DNA of 64,000 nucleotides from Planctomycetota bacterium (GCA_027493625.1 JAOSKM010000002.1:372001-436000); one strand, 5' to 3'; numbered from the stretch's first letter, positions 43,452 through 51,960 are shown. Numbers and translations: made by a program. Notes: generated by a model from the sequence alone, not told the origin.

Positions 43452-43505
43452 TTGTTTGCTGACTCGCTGACCACGCCCGGACTTTGCTCCGGGCGTTTTT
43501 ATTTT
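43432..43505 (+). terminator. trp attenuator: terminator with competing antiterminator
   Basis: Terminator: CGCCCGGA (43474-43481), loop CTTTGC, TCCGGGCG (43488-43495), then TTTTTATTTT. Competing pair: CCGGGTGGT (43432-43440, in the leader ORF) with ACCACGCCCGG (43470-43480), nine base pairs with one bulged G. The competing pair uses the terminator's left arm. A ribosome stalled at Trp codons 10-13 leaves 43432-43440 free. Confidence 0.85.
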
Positions 43506-43525
43506 CCCACACTTTCGAGACCGCC

Positions 43526-44905
43526 ATGACCGCCTCAACCATTGCCGACCTGGAGACACCGACCTCGCTGTTCCTGAAACTGCGCGACTTCAAACCCGCC
43601 TTCCTGCTGGAAAGCGTCACCCACGGCGAAAAGGTCGGCCGTTACTCCTTCATCGGCCTCGACCCCGTCAAGACCATCGAGTACCGCGGCGAAGGCAGCC
43701 TGCGTGAGCTGATCGAGCGCGAACTGGCGGCGCTGGGGACTGTCCCCGCAGGGGACTGTCCCCGTAGTGAGGCTACCGGAACGCGCTCGAAAACGGGGAC
43801 AGTCCCCAACCGCGGGGACAGTCCCCTGGGCTTGGTCGGCGCCATTGCCTTCGAGAACGTTCATGAATTGTTGCCGACGGGTGTTACGCGCGTCGGCCGC
43901 GACGGGCAGCCCCTGGCCGCTTTCGTGGTCCCGCGCGCGGTGCTGACTTTCGACCACGCCGCGCGGCGCATCAGCCTCGACCACGCCGACGGGCCCGATG
44001 CTGCCGCGAAGCTGCTGGCCGAGATCCGCACCGCCATGGCGCTGCCGGTGCCGGAGCTGCCCCAGGGCGGCGACTACACCGAGCCGAATGCCACCATCGA
44101 CGAGCCCGCGTTCACCGCCATGGTCGAGCGCGCGCAGCAGCACATCGCGGCCGGCGACATCTTCCAGGTGGTGCTGTCGCTGGCCTTCGAGGGCGAGACC
44201 AGCCTGCACCCGTACCAGGTGTACCGCGCCCTGCGCCACCTGAACCCGTCGCCCTACCTGTACTACCTCGACTTCGGCGCCTACCAGGTGATCGGCAGCA
44301 GCCCCGAGGCGCTGGTCAAGCTGCAGGACGGCGAGCTCACCATCCGGCCCATCGCCGGCACCCGCAAGCGCGGCGCCGACGACGCCGAAGATGCGGCCCT
44401 CGAGGCCGAGTTGCGCAGCGACGCCAAGGAACTGGCCGAGCACAACATGCTGGTGGACCTCGCCCGCAACGACGTCGGGCGCGTGGCCGAGATCGGCAGC
44501 GTGCGCGTGCCCGATCTGCGCGTGATCGAGCGCTACTCCCACGTGATGCACATCTGCAGCAGCGTGACCGGAAAGCTGGAGGCGTCGCCGCTGGACGCCT
44601 TCGCCAGCGCGTTTCCCGCCGGCACCGTCAGCGGCGCGCCCAAGATCCGCGCGCTGCAGATCATCAACGAACTCGAGCCGCGGCCGCGCGGGTTTTACGC
44701 GGGCAGCGTGGGCTACTTCACGCCCGGCGGCGATTTCGACCAGGCCATCACGATCAGGACCATCGTGATGAACAACGGGCGTTACAGCGCGCAGGCCGGC
44801 GCGGGCATCGTGGCCGACAGCGTGCCGGCCAATGAGTACCAGGAAATCCGCAACAAGGCGGCGGCGCTGCTGAAGGCGCTCGAGTTCGCAAAGGATGAGC
44901 TATAG
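43526..44905 (+). CDS. trpE: Anthranilate synthase component I, with in-frame palindromic insertion
   Basis: TrpE converts chorismate to anthranilate with TrpG. The 459-residue protein has the LLES Trp-feedback segment near residue 30 and chorismate-binding motifs: IRPIAGTRKRG, LVDLARNDVGRV, FPAGTVSGAPKIRA and GAGIVADSVPANEY. Residues about 70-101 (LGTVPAGDCPRSEATG and following) are encoded by a 92-bp palindromic repeat inserted without breaking the frame. It falls in a variable loop region before GLVGAIAFENVHE. First gene of trpEGDCFBA, controlled by the upstream attenuator. Confidence 0.95.
   Translation: MTASTIADLETPTSLFLKLRDFKPAFLLESVTHGEKVGRYSFIGLDPVKTIEYRGEGSLRELIERELAALGTVPAGDCPRSEATGTRSKTGTVPNRGDSPLGLVGAIAFENVHELLPTGVTRVGRDGQPLAAFVVPRAVLTFDHAARRISLDHADGPDAAAKLLAEIRTAMALPVPELPQGGDYTEPNATIDEPAFTAMVERAQQHIAAGDIFQVVLSLAFEGETSLHPYQVYRALRHLNPSPYLYYLDFGAYQVIGSSPEALVKLQDGELTIRPIAGTRKRGADDAEDAALEAELRSDAKELAEHNMLVDLARNDVGRVAEIGSVRVPDLRVIERYSHVMHICSSVTGKLEASPLDAFASAFPAGTVSGAPKIRALQIINELEPRPRGFYAGSVGYFTPGGDFDQAITIRTIVMNNGRYSAQAGAGIVADSVPANEYQEIRNKAAALLKALEFAKDEL
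43735..43826. repeat. Palindromic element in frame within trpE
   Basis: GGGGACTGTCCCC occurs at 43735-43747 and 43751-43763. Its reverse complement GGGGACAGTCCCC occurs at 43795-43807 and 43814-43826. The inner segment has TCGAAAAC. The whole is an inverted repeat of paired palindromes and adds about 30 residues to TrpE. Confidence 0.92.
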
Positions 44906-44934
44906 GACGCCGTTGGCGATCGCTTGTCAGCGGT

Positions 44935-44967
44935 TAGCCAGCAGCCAACAGCCAGGAGCCAACAGCC
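44935..44967. repeat. Short direct repeat AGCCAACAGCCA before trpG
   Basis: Words agccaacagcca occur at about 44943-44954 and 44959-44970, the second running into the trpG ATG. A weak reverse-complement partner (gttggc) lies at 44912-44917. It may be a remnant of a word-type inverted repeat. Confidence 0.45.
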
Positions 44968-45540
44968 ATGATTCTACTGATCGACAACTACGACAGCTTC
45001 ACCTTCAACCTCTACCAGGCCCTGGGAACGCTCGGCGCGGACGTGACCGTCCGCTACAACGACCAGGTCAGCGGCGACGATCTACAGCAGGCCGACGCCA
45101 TCGTGATCTCGCCCGGTCCCGGCAACCCGGACCAGGCCGGGCAGACGCTTGACGTGATCCGCACCCAGGCCGGGCGCTTGCCGATCCTGGGCGTGTGCCT
45201 GGGCCACCAGGCGATTGCGCAGGCCTTCGGCGGCCGCGTGGTGCGCGCCCCGCGCCTGATGCACGGCAAGACCTCACGCATCTACCACGACTCGCGCGGC
45301 CTGTACGACGGCCTGCCCAATCCCGTTGAGGTTGGGCGCTACCACTCGCTGATTGTTGACGAGTCAAGCCTGCCGCCGGAATTCGAAATCGCCAGCTACA
45401 CCAGCGAAGGCGAGATCATGGGCATCCGCCACCGCAAGCTGCCCATCGAGGGGGTGCAGTTCCACCCGGAGAGCATCCTGACGCCCCAGGGCCCCAGGCT
45501 GCTGCAGAACTTCCTGAACCGCATCGCCGCGATCGCGTAG
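44968..45540 (+). CDS. trpG: Anthranilate synthase component II (glutamine amidotransferase)
   Basis: The 190-residue class I amidotransferase supplies ammonia to TrpE. Catalytic Cys is in [10 protein letters not shown] (about residue 79) and His/Glu in VQFHPESIL (about 168-170). The N-terminal [14 protein letters not shown] is diagnostic. It is separated from trpE by 62 bases of repeat-like sequence and followed by trpD after 21 bases. Confidence 0.96.
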   Translation: MILLIDNYDSFTFNLYQALGTLGADVTVRYNDQVSGDDLQQADAIVISPGPGNPDQAGQTLDVIRTQAGRLPILGVCLGHQAIAQAFGGRVVRAPRLMHGKTSRIYHDSRGLYDGLPNPVEVGRYHSLIVDESSLPPEFEIASYTSEGEIMGIRHRKLPIEGVQFHPESILTPQGPRLLQNFLNRIAAIA

Positions 45541-45561
45541 AGCCGCCAACGGAGACCAGCC

Positions 45562-46560
45562 ATGACCACACAACTGCTCGAACATCTGGCCAGCGGCGCT
45601 CATCTCGGCGCCGACGACGCGGAAGCCCTGCTGAACCGGCTGCTTGACGAGTCAACACCGGAGTTCCTGATCGCCGGCATCCTCGCCGCATTGCGCACCA
45701 GGGGCGAATCCGGCGAAGAACTGCTCGGCATCACGCGCGCGCTGTTGAACCATGCGGGCTGCGTGAGTGACGTGCCGGCCGGCGCCGTGGATACCTGCGG
45801 CACCGGCGGCGACGGCGCGGGCACTTTCAACATCAGCACGGCCGCGGCGTTGCTGGTGGCATCGCTGGGCGTGCCGGTGGTCAAACACGGCAACCGCAGC
45901 GTCACCAGCCGCAGCGGCAGTGCAGACGTGATCGAAGCCTTGGGCCTGCCCTTCACCGCGCCCGGTGCCGCGGCCGACCCGCGCTTCTCGTTCCTGTTCG
46001 CGCCGCACTTCCATCCGGCCCTGAAGCGCATCGGCCCGATCCGCAAAGCGCTGGGTATTCGCACTGTCTTCAACCTGGTCGGGCCGCTGGCCAACCCGGC
46101 GCGTCCGAGTTTCCAGCTGGTGGGTGTTGCCGCCCGCGAGCGCCTGGCCGACGTCGCCCGCGCCCTGCAGGGCCTGGGCCGCAAGCGCGCGTCCGTGGTC
46201 CAAGGCGAGCCCGGTCTCGACGAAGCCACACCCGCTGGGCGCTTCACAGTCATCGACGTAAGGCCGGACGCCATTTCAGCTGCCGACTTCACGGCCGCGG
46301 ACTTCGGTTTGCCTGCCTGTGAGCTGGCAGACCTGTGGGGCGGCGACGCGGGTGAAAACGCCGCGATCATCGAGGCCATTTTCGCCGGCGAGCGCGGCCC
46401 GCGTCGCGACACCGTGGTGCTCAACGCCGCTCTGACCCTGCTGCTGGTCGGTCGCGCCGGCACTTCCATCGAAGCCGCGGAGCTGGCGGCGGGCGCGATT
46501 GACGACGGCCGTGCAAGTCAGCTGCTGCGCGAACTGCAGGGGAGTGCCATCCATGCCTGA
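45562..46560 (+). CDS. trpD: Anthranilate phosphoribosyltransferase
   Basis: A 332-residue enzyme transferring phosphoribose from PRPP to anthranilate. The PRPP/anthranilate motif DTCGTGGDGAGTFNIST (about 74-90), KHGNRSVTSRSGSAD and NLVGPLANPARP are all present. It overlaps trpC by eight bases (trpC ATG at 46553). Confidence 0.96.
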   Translation: MTTQLLEHLASGAHLGADDAEALLNRLLDESTPEFLIAGILAALRTRGESGEELLGITRALLNHAGCVSDVPAGAVDTCGTGGDGAGTFNISTAAALLVASLGVPVVKHGNRSVTSRSGSADVIEALGLPFTAPGAAADPRFSFLFAPHFHPALKRIGPIRKALGIRTVFNLVGPLANPARPSFQLVGVAARERLADVARALQGLGRKRASVVQGEPGLDEATPAGRFTVIDVRPDAISAADFTAADFGLPACELADLWGGDAGENAAIIEAIFAGERGPRRDTVVLNAALTLLLVGRAGTSIEAAELAAGAIDDGRASQLLRELQGSAIHA

Positions 46561-47434
46561 CTTCCTGCAAAGCATGGCCAAAGCATCCGCCGAGCGCGTG
46601 GCAGCGGCGCGCCGGCGCATCAGTGACGCAGCGATACGCGAAGCCGCCGAGCACGCCGCGCCGGCAAAACGCCTGCGGCTGGGAAAAGACTTCGGCGTGA
46701 TCGCCGAGATCAAGCGCAGCGCGCCCTCCAGCGGCAAGCTGGCCGAAGGCGTGAATGTTGCCGTCCGCGCGCAGGCCTATGAACGTGCCGGAGCCGTGGC
46801 GGTGTCCGTGCTGACCGAGCCAGCAAGCTTCGGCGGCGACCTGCGTGACCTGCGCGAGGCCGCAACCGCCGGGCTGCCCGTGATGCGCAAAGACTTCCTG
46901 GTGGATGCCTACCAGCTGTATGAGGCGCGCGCCCACGGCGCCGACGGCGTGCTGTTGATCGCGGCCATTCTCGACGACAATCAGCTGCGCGAGCTGCTTG
47001 GCGTATCCGAGTACCTGGGCCTGTTCGCCTTGGTGGAGGCCTTCGATGAAGTCGACGTGGAGCGAGCCCAGTGCGCGGGCGCCGAGCTGGTGGGCGTCAA
47101 TTGCCGCAACCTGCGCGACCTCAGCGTGGACTTTGCGCGTTTCGAACGCTTGCGTCCCTTGATCGATCGTGACCGCAAGGCCGTCGCCGAAAGCGGCATC
47201 ATCGCGCCGGAGCAGCTGACGGCCGTGCGCGAGCTGGGCTACCACGCCGCGCTGGTGGGCAGCGCCCTGATGCGCCAAGCCGACCCCGCCGCGGCGCTGC
47301 GCCAGTTGTTGGGGACTGTCGCCGGCGAAGCCGAGGGACTGTCCCCGTTTTCGAATGCGGAGAGACAGGCCGGACGACGGGGACAGTCCCTCCGCGCAGG
47401 CGCGGGGGACAGTCCCCAGAAGGCAACGCGATGA
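46553..47434 (+). CDS. trpC: Indole-3-glycerol phosphate synthase, with palindrome-derived C-terminal extension
   Basis: A 293-residue protein, longer than the usual 250-270. Core TIM-barrel motifs: FGVIAEIKRSAPSSG, VLTEPASFGGDL, VMRKDFLVDAYQLYEARAHG, VGVNCRNLRDL and AESGIIAPE. After GSALMRQADPAAALRQLLG the last 38 or so residues come from a palindromic repeat (47311-47417) related to the one in trpE. The stop overlaps the trpF start (ATGA). Confidence 0.95.
   Translation: MPDFLQSMAKASAERVAAARRRISDAAIREAAEHAAPAKRLRLGKDFGVIAEIKRSAPSSGKLAEGVNVAVRAQAYERAGAVAVSVLTEPASFGGDLRDLREAATAGLPVMRKDFLVDAYQLYEARAHGADGVLLIAAILDDNQLRELLGVSEYLGLFALVEAFDEVDVERAQCAGAELVGVNCRNLRDLSVDFARFERLRPLIDRDRKAVAESGIIAPEQLTAVRELGYHAALVGSALMRQADPAAALRQLLGTVAGEAEGLSPFSNAERQAGRRGQSLRAGAGDSPQKATR
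47311..47417. repeat. Palindromic element in frame at the trpC 3' end
   Basis: GGGGACTGTC at 47311 and GGGACTGTCCCC (47335-47346) face GGGGACAGTCCCT (47379-47391) and GGGGACAGTCCCC (47405-47417). GTTTTCGAA (47347-47355) is the reverse complement of the TCGAAAAC in the trpE copy, so the two elements are in opposite orientation. It encodes the C-terminal tail of TrpC. Confidence 0.9.
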
Positions 47435-48036
47435 TCAAGATCTGCGGAATCACCGACGCGGCCACAGCCGCACTGGCCGCCGAAGCCGGCGCCACCGCCA
47501 TCGGGCTGGTATTCGCCGACTCTCCCCGGCGGGTATCGGCCCGGCAGGCGGCCGAAATCGTGCGTGCCCTGCCGCGTGAAGTCGAGCGCATCGGCGTGTT
47601 CCGCCGCGGCGACCTGGATCAGCTGCCGGCCATCCTTGAGCACGTGGACCTCGACGCCGTCCAGGTCCACCGCGCCGAGGAGCTGCCGCTGGCGCTGCAC
47701 GGCCGCGAGGTGATCCCCGGCGTGCGCGTGGAGTACACGAGCGACTTCCGCCATGGGCGCGTGCTGGTGGACTCGCCCCTGGGCGAGGGTAGCGGCGTGG
47801 CCTGGAACTTCGCCGACGTGCGGCGCTTTGCGCAAGGCAGCCGCGTGATCCTGGCCGGCGGGTTGAGCCCCGCCAACGTGGCGGAGGCGATCCGGCTGGC
47901 GCGGCCCTACGGAGTTGACGTGTCAAGTGGCGTGGAACGCGCCCCCGGCGTGAAGGACGCGGCGCTGGTTCGGGCTTTCATACAGGCCGCGCGCGAAGCG
48001 TTGGATGCAGTGCAGAAGATCGAGGTGAAGGCATGA
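47431..48036 (+). CDS. trpF: Phosphoribosylanthranilate isomerase
   Basis: The 201-residue TIM barrel begins [20 protein letters not shown] with the catalytic Cys (residue 5). The general acid Asp lies in [11 protein letters not shown] context, and [16 protein letters not shown] closes the phosphate site. ATGA overlaps at both ends couple it to trpC and trpB. Confidence 0.96.
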   Translation: MIKICGITDAATAALAAEAGATAIGLVFADSPRRVSARQAAEIVRALPREVERIGVFRRGDLDQLPAILEHVDLDAVQVHRAEELPLALHGREVIPGVRVEYTSDFRHGRVLVDSPLGEGSGVAWNFADVRRFAQGSRVILAGGLSPANVAEAIRLARPYGVDVSSGVERAPGVKDAALVRAFIQAAREALDAVQKIEVKA

Positions 48037-49202
48037 CAACGGCGGAGAAGACACGTGGGCGGTTCGGGATCTACGGCGGGCAATACGTGCCGGAGACCCT
48101 GGTCGCAAACCTGCATGAACTGGAACGGGCCTACGAGGCGGCAAAGCAGGATGCCAACTTCGCCGCAGAGCTGGAGCTGACGCTGCGCGAGTTCGTCGGC
48201 CGCGCTACGCCGCTGTATTTTGCCGAGCGCCTGAGCGCCGACCTCGGCGGCAGGGTGTTCCTCAAGCGCGAAGACCTGACCCACACCGGCGCCCACAAAA
48301 TCAACAACGCCGTGGGCCAGGCCCTGCTGGCCAGGCGGCTGGGCAAGAGGCGCATCGTGGCCGAGACCGGCGCCGGCCAGCACGGTGTGGCGACGGCCGC
48401 GGCCTGCGCGCGGTTGGGGCTCGAGTGCGTGGTGTACATGGGTGCGCTTGACTGCGAGCGCCAGCGGCCGAACGTGGAGCGCATGAAGCTGCTGGGCGCC
48501 ACCGTGGTCGCCTGCGAAGCCGGCAGCCGCAACCTGAAGATCGCGATCAACGAGGCCATCCGCGACTGGATCAGCCGCCCGGAAGACACCCACTACCTGA
48601 TCGGCAGCGTGGTCGGCCCGCACCCGTACCCTGCCATGGTGCGCGGTTTCCAGAGCGTGATCGGCCGAGAGGCGCGCGCGCAGATTCTGCAGCGCGAAGG
48701 CCGCCTGCCGGATGCCGTGATCGCCTGCGTGGGCGGCGGCAGCAACGCGATGGGCATCTTCGCTGGATTTCTCGAGGACGACGTCGAGCTCCACGGCGTG
48801 GAAGCCGGCGGCAAAGGCGAAACCCACGCCGCGCCGCTGAACTCCGGCACGCCCGGCGTGCTGCACGGCGCGCTGCAGTACCTGCTGCAGGATGACGACG
48901 GCCAGATCCTCAATACCCATTCGATCGCCGCCGGCCTCGATTACCCCGGCGTCGGCCCCGAGCACAGCTTCCTGAAAGACAGCGGCCGCGCGCAGTATCA
49001 CGTGGTGCGCGACGAGGAAGCGCTTGCAGCGTTCAAGCTGCTGGCGCGGCGCGAGGGCATCATCCCCGCCCTGGAAAGCAGCCACGCGCTGGCCTTCGCG
49101 AAGCGCCTGCTGGCGGAGCGCCCGGGCCTGAGCGTGGTCGTCAACCTCTCCGGCCGTGGCGACAAGGACCTGCCCTCCCTGATGGAAAGGAAGCTGCTGT
49201 GA
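48033..49202 (+). CDS. trpB: Tryptophan synthase beta chain
   Basis: A 389-residue PLP enzyme. The PLP lysine is in [14 protein letters not shown] (about residue 88), with [16 protein letters not shown] and the phosphate loop [10 protein letters not shown]-terminal [13 protein letters not shown] is conserved. It overlaps trpF and trpA by four bases each. Confidence 0.98.
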   Translation: MTTAEKTRGRFGIYGGQYVPETLVANLHELERAYEAAKQDANFAAELELTLREFVGRATPLYFAERLSADLGGRVFLKREDLTHTGAHKINNAVGQALLARRLGKRRIVAETGAGQHGVATAAACARLGLECVVYMGALDCERQRPNVERMKLLGATVVACEAGSRNLKIAINEAIRDWISRPEDTHYLIGSVVGPHPYPAMVRGFQSVIGREARAQILQREGRLPDAVIACVGGGSNAMGIFAGFLEDDVELHGVEAGGKGETHAAPLNSGTPGVLHGALQYLLQDDDGQILNTHSIAAGLDYPGVGPEHSFLKDSGRAQYHVVRDEEALAAFKLLARREGIIPALESSHALAFAKRLLAERPGLSVVVNLSGRGDKDLPSLMERKLL

Positions 49203-49993
49203 GCGTACACGCACTAACCGCCGCCTTCGAACGCGCCCGCAACGAGGGGCGCAAGGCGCTGCTGCCGTTCCTGATGGCCGGCCACCCCACGCCACAGGCG
49301 CTTGAGCACAACCTGGCCCAGGCCGGCGAGTTCGCCGACGTGATCGAGGTGGGCGTGCCCTTCAGCGACCCGCTGGCCGACGGGCCCGTGATCCAGGCCG
49401 CCGCCGCAACGGCCCTCAAACACGGAACCACCCTGTCCGGCACCCTGGACGTGCTGGCGCGGCGCAAGGCCGGCCCGCCGCTGGTGCTGATGCTCAGCGT
49501 GAACCAGGTGCTGGCCGGCGGCCTTGAGCGCTTCGCACAGCGTGCCGCCAAGGCCGGTGTCAGCGGCGCGATCATCCCCGACCTGCCCTTCGAAGAACAG
49601 CAGGAGGCGCGCGAGGTATTTACGCGTCAAGGGCTGGCGCTGGTCAGCATGCTGGCGCCCACCACGCGGCCGGAGCGCGCCGAAGCGATTCTGAAGCACG
49701 CGCAGGGCTTCGCCTACCTGATCAGCGTGGCCGGAGTAACGGGCGCCCGTGAAGGCTTCGCGCCCGAGACTATCGAGTACATCCGGCGTAGCGCCGCGCT
49801 TTCGCCGGTGCCGGTGTGCGTCGGCTTCGGCATCAGCAGGCCGCAACACATCGAGCAGCTGCGCGAGCACGCGGATGGTTTCATCGTTGGCTCGGCGCTG
49901 ATCCGCGGCCTTGAACAGGGGCTCAGCGTGGCCGATGTACTGCGGCCCCTGCGCGAAGCCTGCAACCAGCAAACCACAGGAGTTCGGTCATGA
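49199..49993 (+). CDS. trpA: Tryptophan synthase alpha chain
   Basis: A 264-residue TIM barrel starting at GTG (GTGA overlap with trpB). Catalytic Glu is in [16 protein letters not shown] and catalytic Asp in IIPDLPFEE. The phosphate-binding [10 protein letters not shown] and GSALI segments are present. It overlaps the downstream DAHP synthase by four bases (ATGA). Confidence 0.97.
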   Translation: MSVHALTAAFERARNEGRKALLPFLMAGHPTPQALEHNLAQAGEFADVIEVGVPFSDPLADGPVIQAAAATALKHGTTLSGTLDVLARRKAGPPLVLMLSVNQVLAGGLERFAQRAAKAGVSGAIIPDLPFEEQQEAREVFTRQGLALVSMLAPTTRPERAEAILKHAQGFAYLISVAGVTGAREGFAPETIEYIRRSAALSPVPVCVGFGISRPQHIEQLREHADGFIVGSALIRGLEQGLSVADVLRPLREACNQQTTGVRS

Positions 49994-51006
49994 TCGTCAC
50001 CATGCAACCCGGCGCCACGTTGAAAGAAATCACCGCGGTGATCCGCGCCCTTGAAGGCTTCGGCGCCCAACCCTCTATCTCACGCGACTGCGGCTGCACG
50101 CTGGTCACGGCCGCAACCAGCCGCCTGCCCATCGACGCGCGCGAGCTGCAGTCGCTGCCCGGTGTGCGCGACGTGCATGAAGACGCGCATCCCTTCAAGC
50201 GCGTCAGCCGCAACTATCACCCCGAGGACACGGTGATCGAGGCCGCGGGCGCGCGCTTCGGCGGCGGCGGCTTCTGCGTGATCGCCGGCCCCTGCGCCGT
50301 CGAAAGCGAAGAGCAGATCCACCACGTCGCCGCGCACGTCGCGGCGCAGGGCGCCAAGGGCCTGCGCGGCGGGGCGTTCAAGCCGCGCACCTCACCCTAC
50401 GCCTTCCAGGGCCTGGGCGTGCCGGGGCTGCGCATGATGCGCGAGGCCGCCGACGCCCACGGCCTGGCTGCGATCAGCGAGGTGATGGCGATCGGCCAGG
50501 TGGACGACGCCGTGCGTTACCTCGACGTGCTGCAGGTGGGAGCGCGCAACATGCAGAACTTCGACCTGCTGCGCGAAGTCGGCCGTACCGACAAGCCGGT
50601 GCTGCTGAAGCGCGGTCCCAGCAGCAAGATCGAAGAGCTGCTGCTGGCGGCCGAGTACATCGTGGATGCCGGCAACCCGCGCGTGATTTTATGCGAGCGC
50701 GGCGTGCGCACCTTCGAAACCGCCACGCGCAACACGCTCGACATCGCGGCCGTGCCGGTAGTGAAGCAGCTGAGCCACCTGCCGATCGTGATCGACCCCA
50801 GCCACGCGGCCGGCAAACGCGAGTACGTGAAGGCGCTGGCGCTGGCGGCGCTGGCGGTGGGGGCGGACGGAGTGATGGTGGAAGTCCACCCGGAGCCGAG
50901 CAAGGCCTTGAGCGACGGGCGCCAAAGCCTGCATTACGATGAGTTCAGCGAGCTGATGAACGAGGTGCGGCGGCTGGCGGAGTTCCGCGCGCCGGTGGTT
51001 GTGTGA
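49990..51006 (+). CDS. aroF: DAHP synthase, type I-beta with N-terminal ferredoxin-like regulatory domain
   Basis: A 338-residue enzyme condensing PEP and erythrose 4-phosphate, the first shikimate-pathway step. The N-terminal 70 residues ([20 protein letters not shown]) match the ferredoxin-like allosteric domain known from Thermotoga DAHP synthase. The catalytic domain has IAGPCAVES, GGAFKPRTSPYAFQG, QVGARNMQNF, LLKRG and VIDPSHAAGKR. Being the last gene of the trp operon, it is placed under Trp attenuation control as well as allosteric control. Confidence 0.95.
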   Translation: MIVTMQPGATLKEITAVIRALEGFGAQPSISRDCGCTLVTAATSRLPIDARELQSLPGVRDVHEDAHPFKRVSRNYHPEDTVIEAAGARFGGGGFCVIAGPCAVESEEQIHHVAAHVAAQGAKGLRGGAFKPRTSPYAFQGLGVPGLRMMREAADAHGLAAISEVMAIGQVDDAVRYLDVLQVGARNMQNFDLLREVGRTDKPVLLKRGPSSKIEELLLAAEYIVDAGNPRVILCERGVRTFETATRNTLDIAAVPVVKQLSHLPIVIDPSHAAGKREYVKALALAALAVGADGVMVEVHPEPSKALSDGRQSLHYDEFSELMNEVRRLAEFRAPVVV

Positions 51007-51062
51007 TTGCTCCAAGCTTCAAGCATTGCCGAAAACAGTTTGAAAAAAGTTTCTGGTCACTG

Positions 51063-51090
51063 TTGACCTGTCAATTTTCGGCCGTATGGT
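51063..51090 (+). promoter_or_regulatory. Promoter of the cysC leader
   Basis: TTGACC (51063-51068) and TATGGT (51085-51090) are spaced by 16 bases. The predicted start is at about 51097, only one to three bases before the leader ATG at 51099, so the transcript would be leaderless or nearly so. Confidence 0.65.
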
Positions 51091-51098
51091 TTCGCGCC

Positions 51099-51176
51099 AT
51101 GAACGCAAACAAGGCCAAGATGTGCTGCTGCATGTGCGCCCCCCGGGGTGGCACGTGCGCGGGCATGGCCTTGTAG
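51099..51176 (+). CDS. Cysteine-rich leader peptide upstream of cysC
   Basis: A 25-residue ORF with five Cys codons (9, 10, 11, 13 and 20; segment KMCCCMCAPRGGTC), ending 20 bases before an intrinsic terminator and 75 bases before cysC. By position and codon content it should sense charged Cys-tRNA, as trpL senses Trp-tRNA. ACAAGGCC (51109-51116) near its start pairs with GGCCTTGT (51167-51174) at its stop, the usual 1:2 pause hairpin. Confidence 0.82.
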   Translation: MNANKAKMCCCMCAPRGGTCAGMAL

Positions 51177-51230
51177 CTCAAGACCAACCTGTTCACGAAG
51201 CCACCGCCAACGCGGTGGCTTCTTTCATTT
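51147..51230 (+). terminator. Cys attenuator 1: terminator with competing antiterminator
   Basis: Terminator: GAAGCCACCGC (51197-51207), loop CAAC, GCGGTGGCTTC (51212-51222), then TTTCATTT. Competing pair: GGTGGC-A-CGTG (51147-51157) with CACG-AA-GCCACC (51194-51205), ten base pairs around a small internal loop, using the terminator's left arm. Stalling at Cys codons 9-11 (51123-51131) would leave 51147-51157 exposed. Confidence 0.8.
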
Positions 51231-51251
51231 CCAGACCTGACGGAGACGACA

Positions 51252-51815
51252 ATGGCAAGCGCAAGAGGATTCACACTGTGGTTCACCGGCCTTTCGGGGG
51301 CCGGCAAATCGACACTGGCCGACGAGATTTCACGCCGCCTGCTGCGGCACGGCATCGGCCACGAGGTGCTGGACGGCGACGTGGTGCGCACACACCTGAG
51401 CAAGGGGCTGGGCTTTTCCCGCGAAGACCGCGACACCAACATCCGGCGCATCGGCTTCGTGGCCGAGCTGCTGACGCGCCACGAGATCCCGGTGATCACT
51501 GCCGCGATCAGCCCCTACCGCGAAGTGCGCGAGGAAGTGCGCCACAAGATCGGCAGCCGGCGCTTCATCGAGGTGTTCGTGACGGCCTCGCTCGATGAGC
51601 TGGTGCGCCGCGACGTGAAGGGCCTGTACGCCAAGGCGCTGCACGGCGAGATCAAGAACTTCACGGGCGTCAGCGACCCCTACGAAGCGCCGGTCAACCC
51701 GGAAGTCACGGTTGACAGCGAGAACGAATCGCCCGAGCAGTCGGCCGACAAGATCTGGGACTACCTGGTGCAGAACGCCTTCATACGCGTCGAGCAGCTT
51801 GTGGGGCACGCATAA
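51252..51815 (+). CDS. cysC: Adenylyl-sulfate kinase
   Basis: CysC phosphorylates APS to PAPS. The 187-residue protein has the P-loop GLSGAGKST (residues 13-21), the APS-binding [23 protein letters not shown] segment and [16 protein letters not shown] six bases before the ATG sets the start. It follows a Cys-codon attenuator, and a second such leader starts two bases after its stop. Confidence 0.95.
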   Translation: MASARGFTLWFTGLSGAGKSTLADEISRRLLRHGIGHEVLDGDVVRTHLSKGLGFSREDRDTNIRRIGFVAELLTRHEIPVITAAISPYREVREEVRHKIGSRRFIEVFVTASLDELVRRDVKGLYAKALHGEIKNFTGVSDPYEAPVNPEVTVDSENESPEQSADKIWDYLVQNAFIRVEQLVGHA

Positions 51816-51816
51816 C

Positions 51817-51888
51817 ATGACCGCACACACCGCAAAGCTGAGCAAGTGCAAGGCCCCCATGTGCATGGGCGGGGGTGGCTCGTGTTGA
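51817..51888 (+). CDS. Second cysteine leader peptide
   Basis: A 23-residue ORF starting one base after the cysC stop, with Cys at codons 11, 16 and 23 (segment KCKAPMCMGGGGSC). It is followed by another intrinsic terminator before the permease genes. The peptide differs from the first leader apart from the Cys/Met/Gly bias, so it arose separately or diverged far. Confidence 0.78.
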   Translation: MTAHTAKLSKCKAPMCMGGGGSC

Positions 51889-51940
51889 CGCGTAAAGAGA
51901 CGCGCAGACACGGGCCGCCAAAGGGCGGCCCTTTCTTTTT
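51877..51940 (+). terminator. Cys attenuator 2: terminator with competing antiterminator
   Basis: Terminator: GGGCCGCC (51912-51919), loop AAAG, GGCGGCCC (51924-51931), then TTTCTTTTT. Competing pair: GGCTCGTGT (51877-51885) with ACACGGGCC (51908-51916), nine base pairs including one G-U. It removes five bases from the terminator's left arm. A ribosome stalled at Cys codon 11 or 16 leaves it free; one reaching the stop at 51888 covers it. Confidence 0.82.
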
Positions 51941-51960
51941 GTGAACACAGGACGTGAACC

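Noticed and set aside
43735..43826. CRISPR-like array in trpE (repeated 13-mers)
   Set aside because: Repeats are palindromes in inverted pairs with 3-30 base gaps, not equal direct repeats with unique spacers. No cas genes occur in the window.
51160..51230. tRNA gene suggested by the string ttgtagctcaagacc
   Set aside because: No cloverleaf or acceptor pairing. The segment is explained by the Cys leader stop and the attenuator hairpin.
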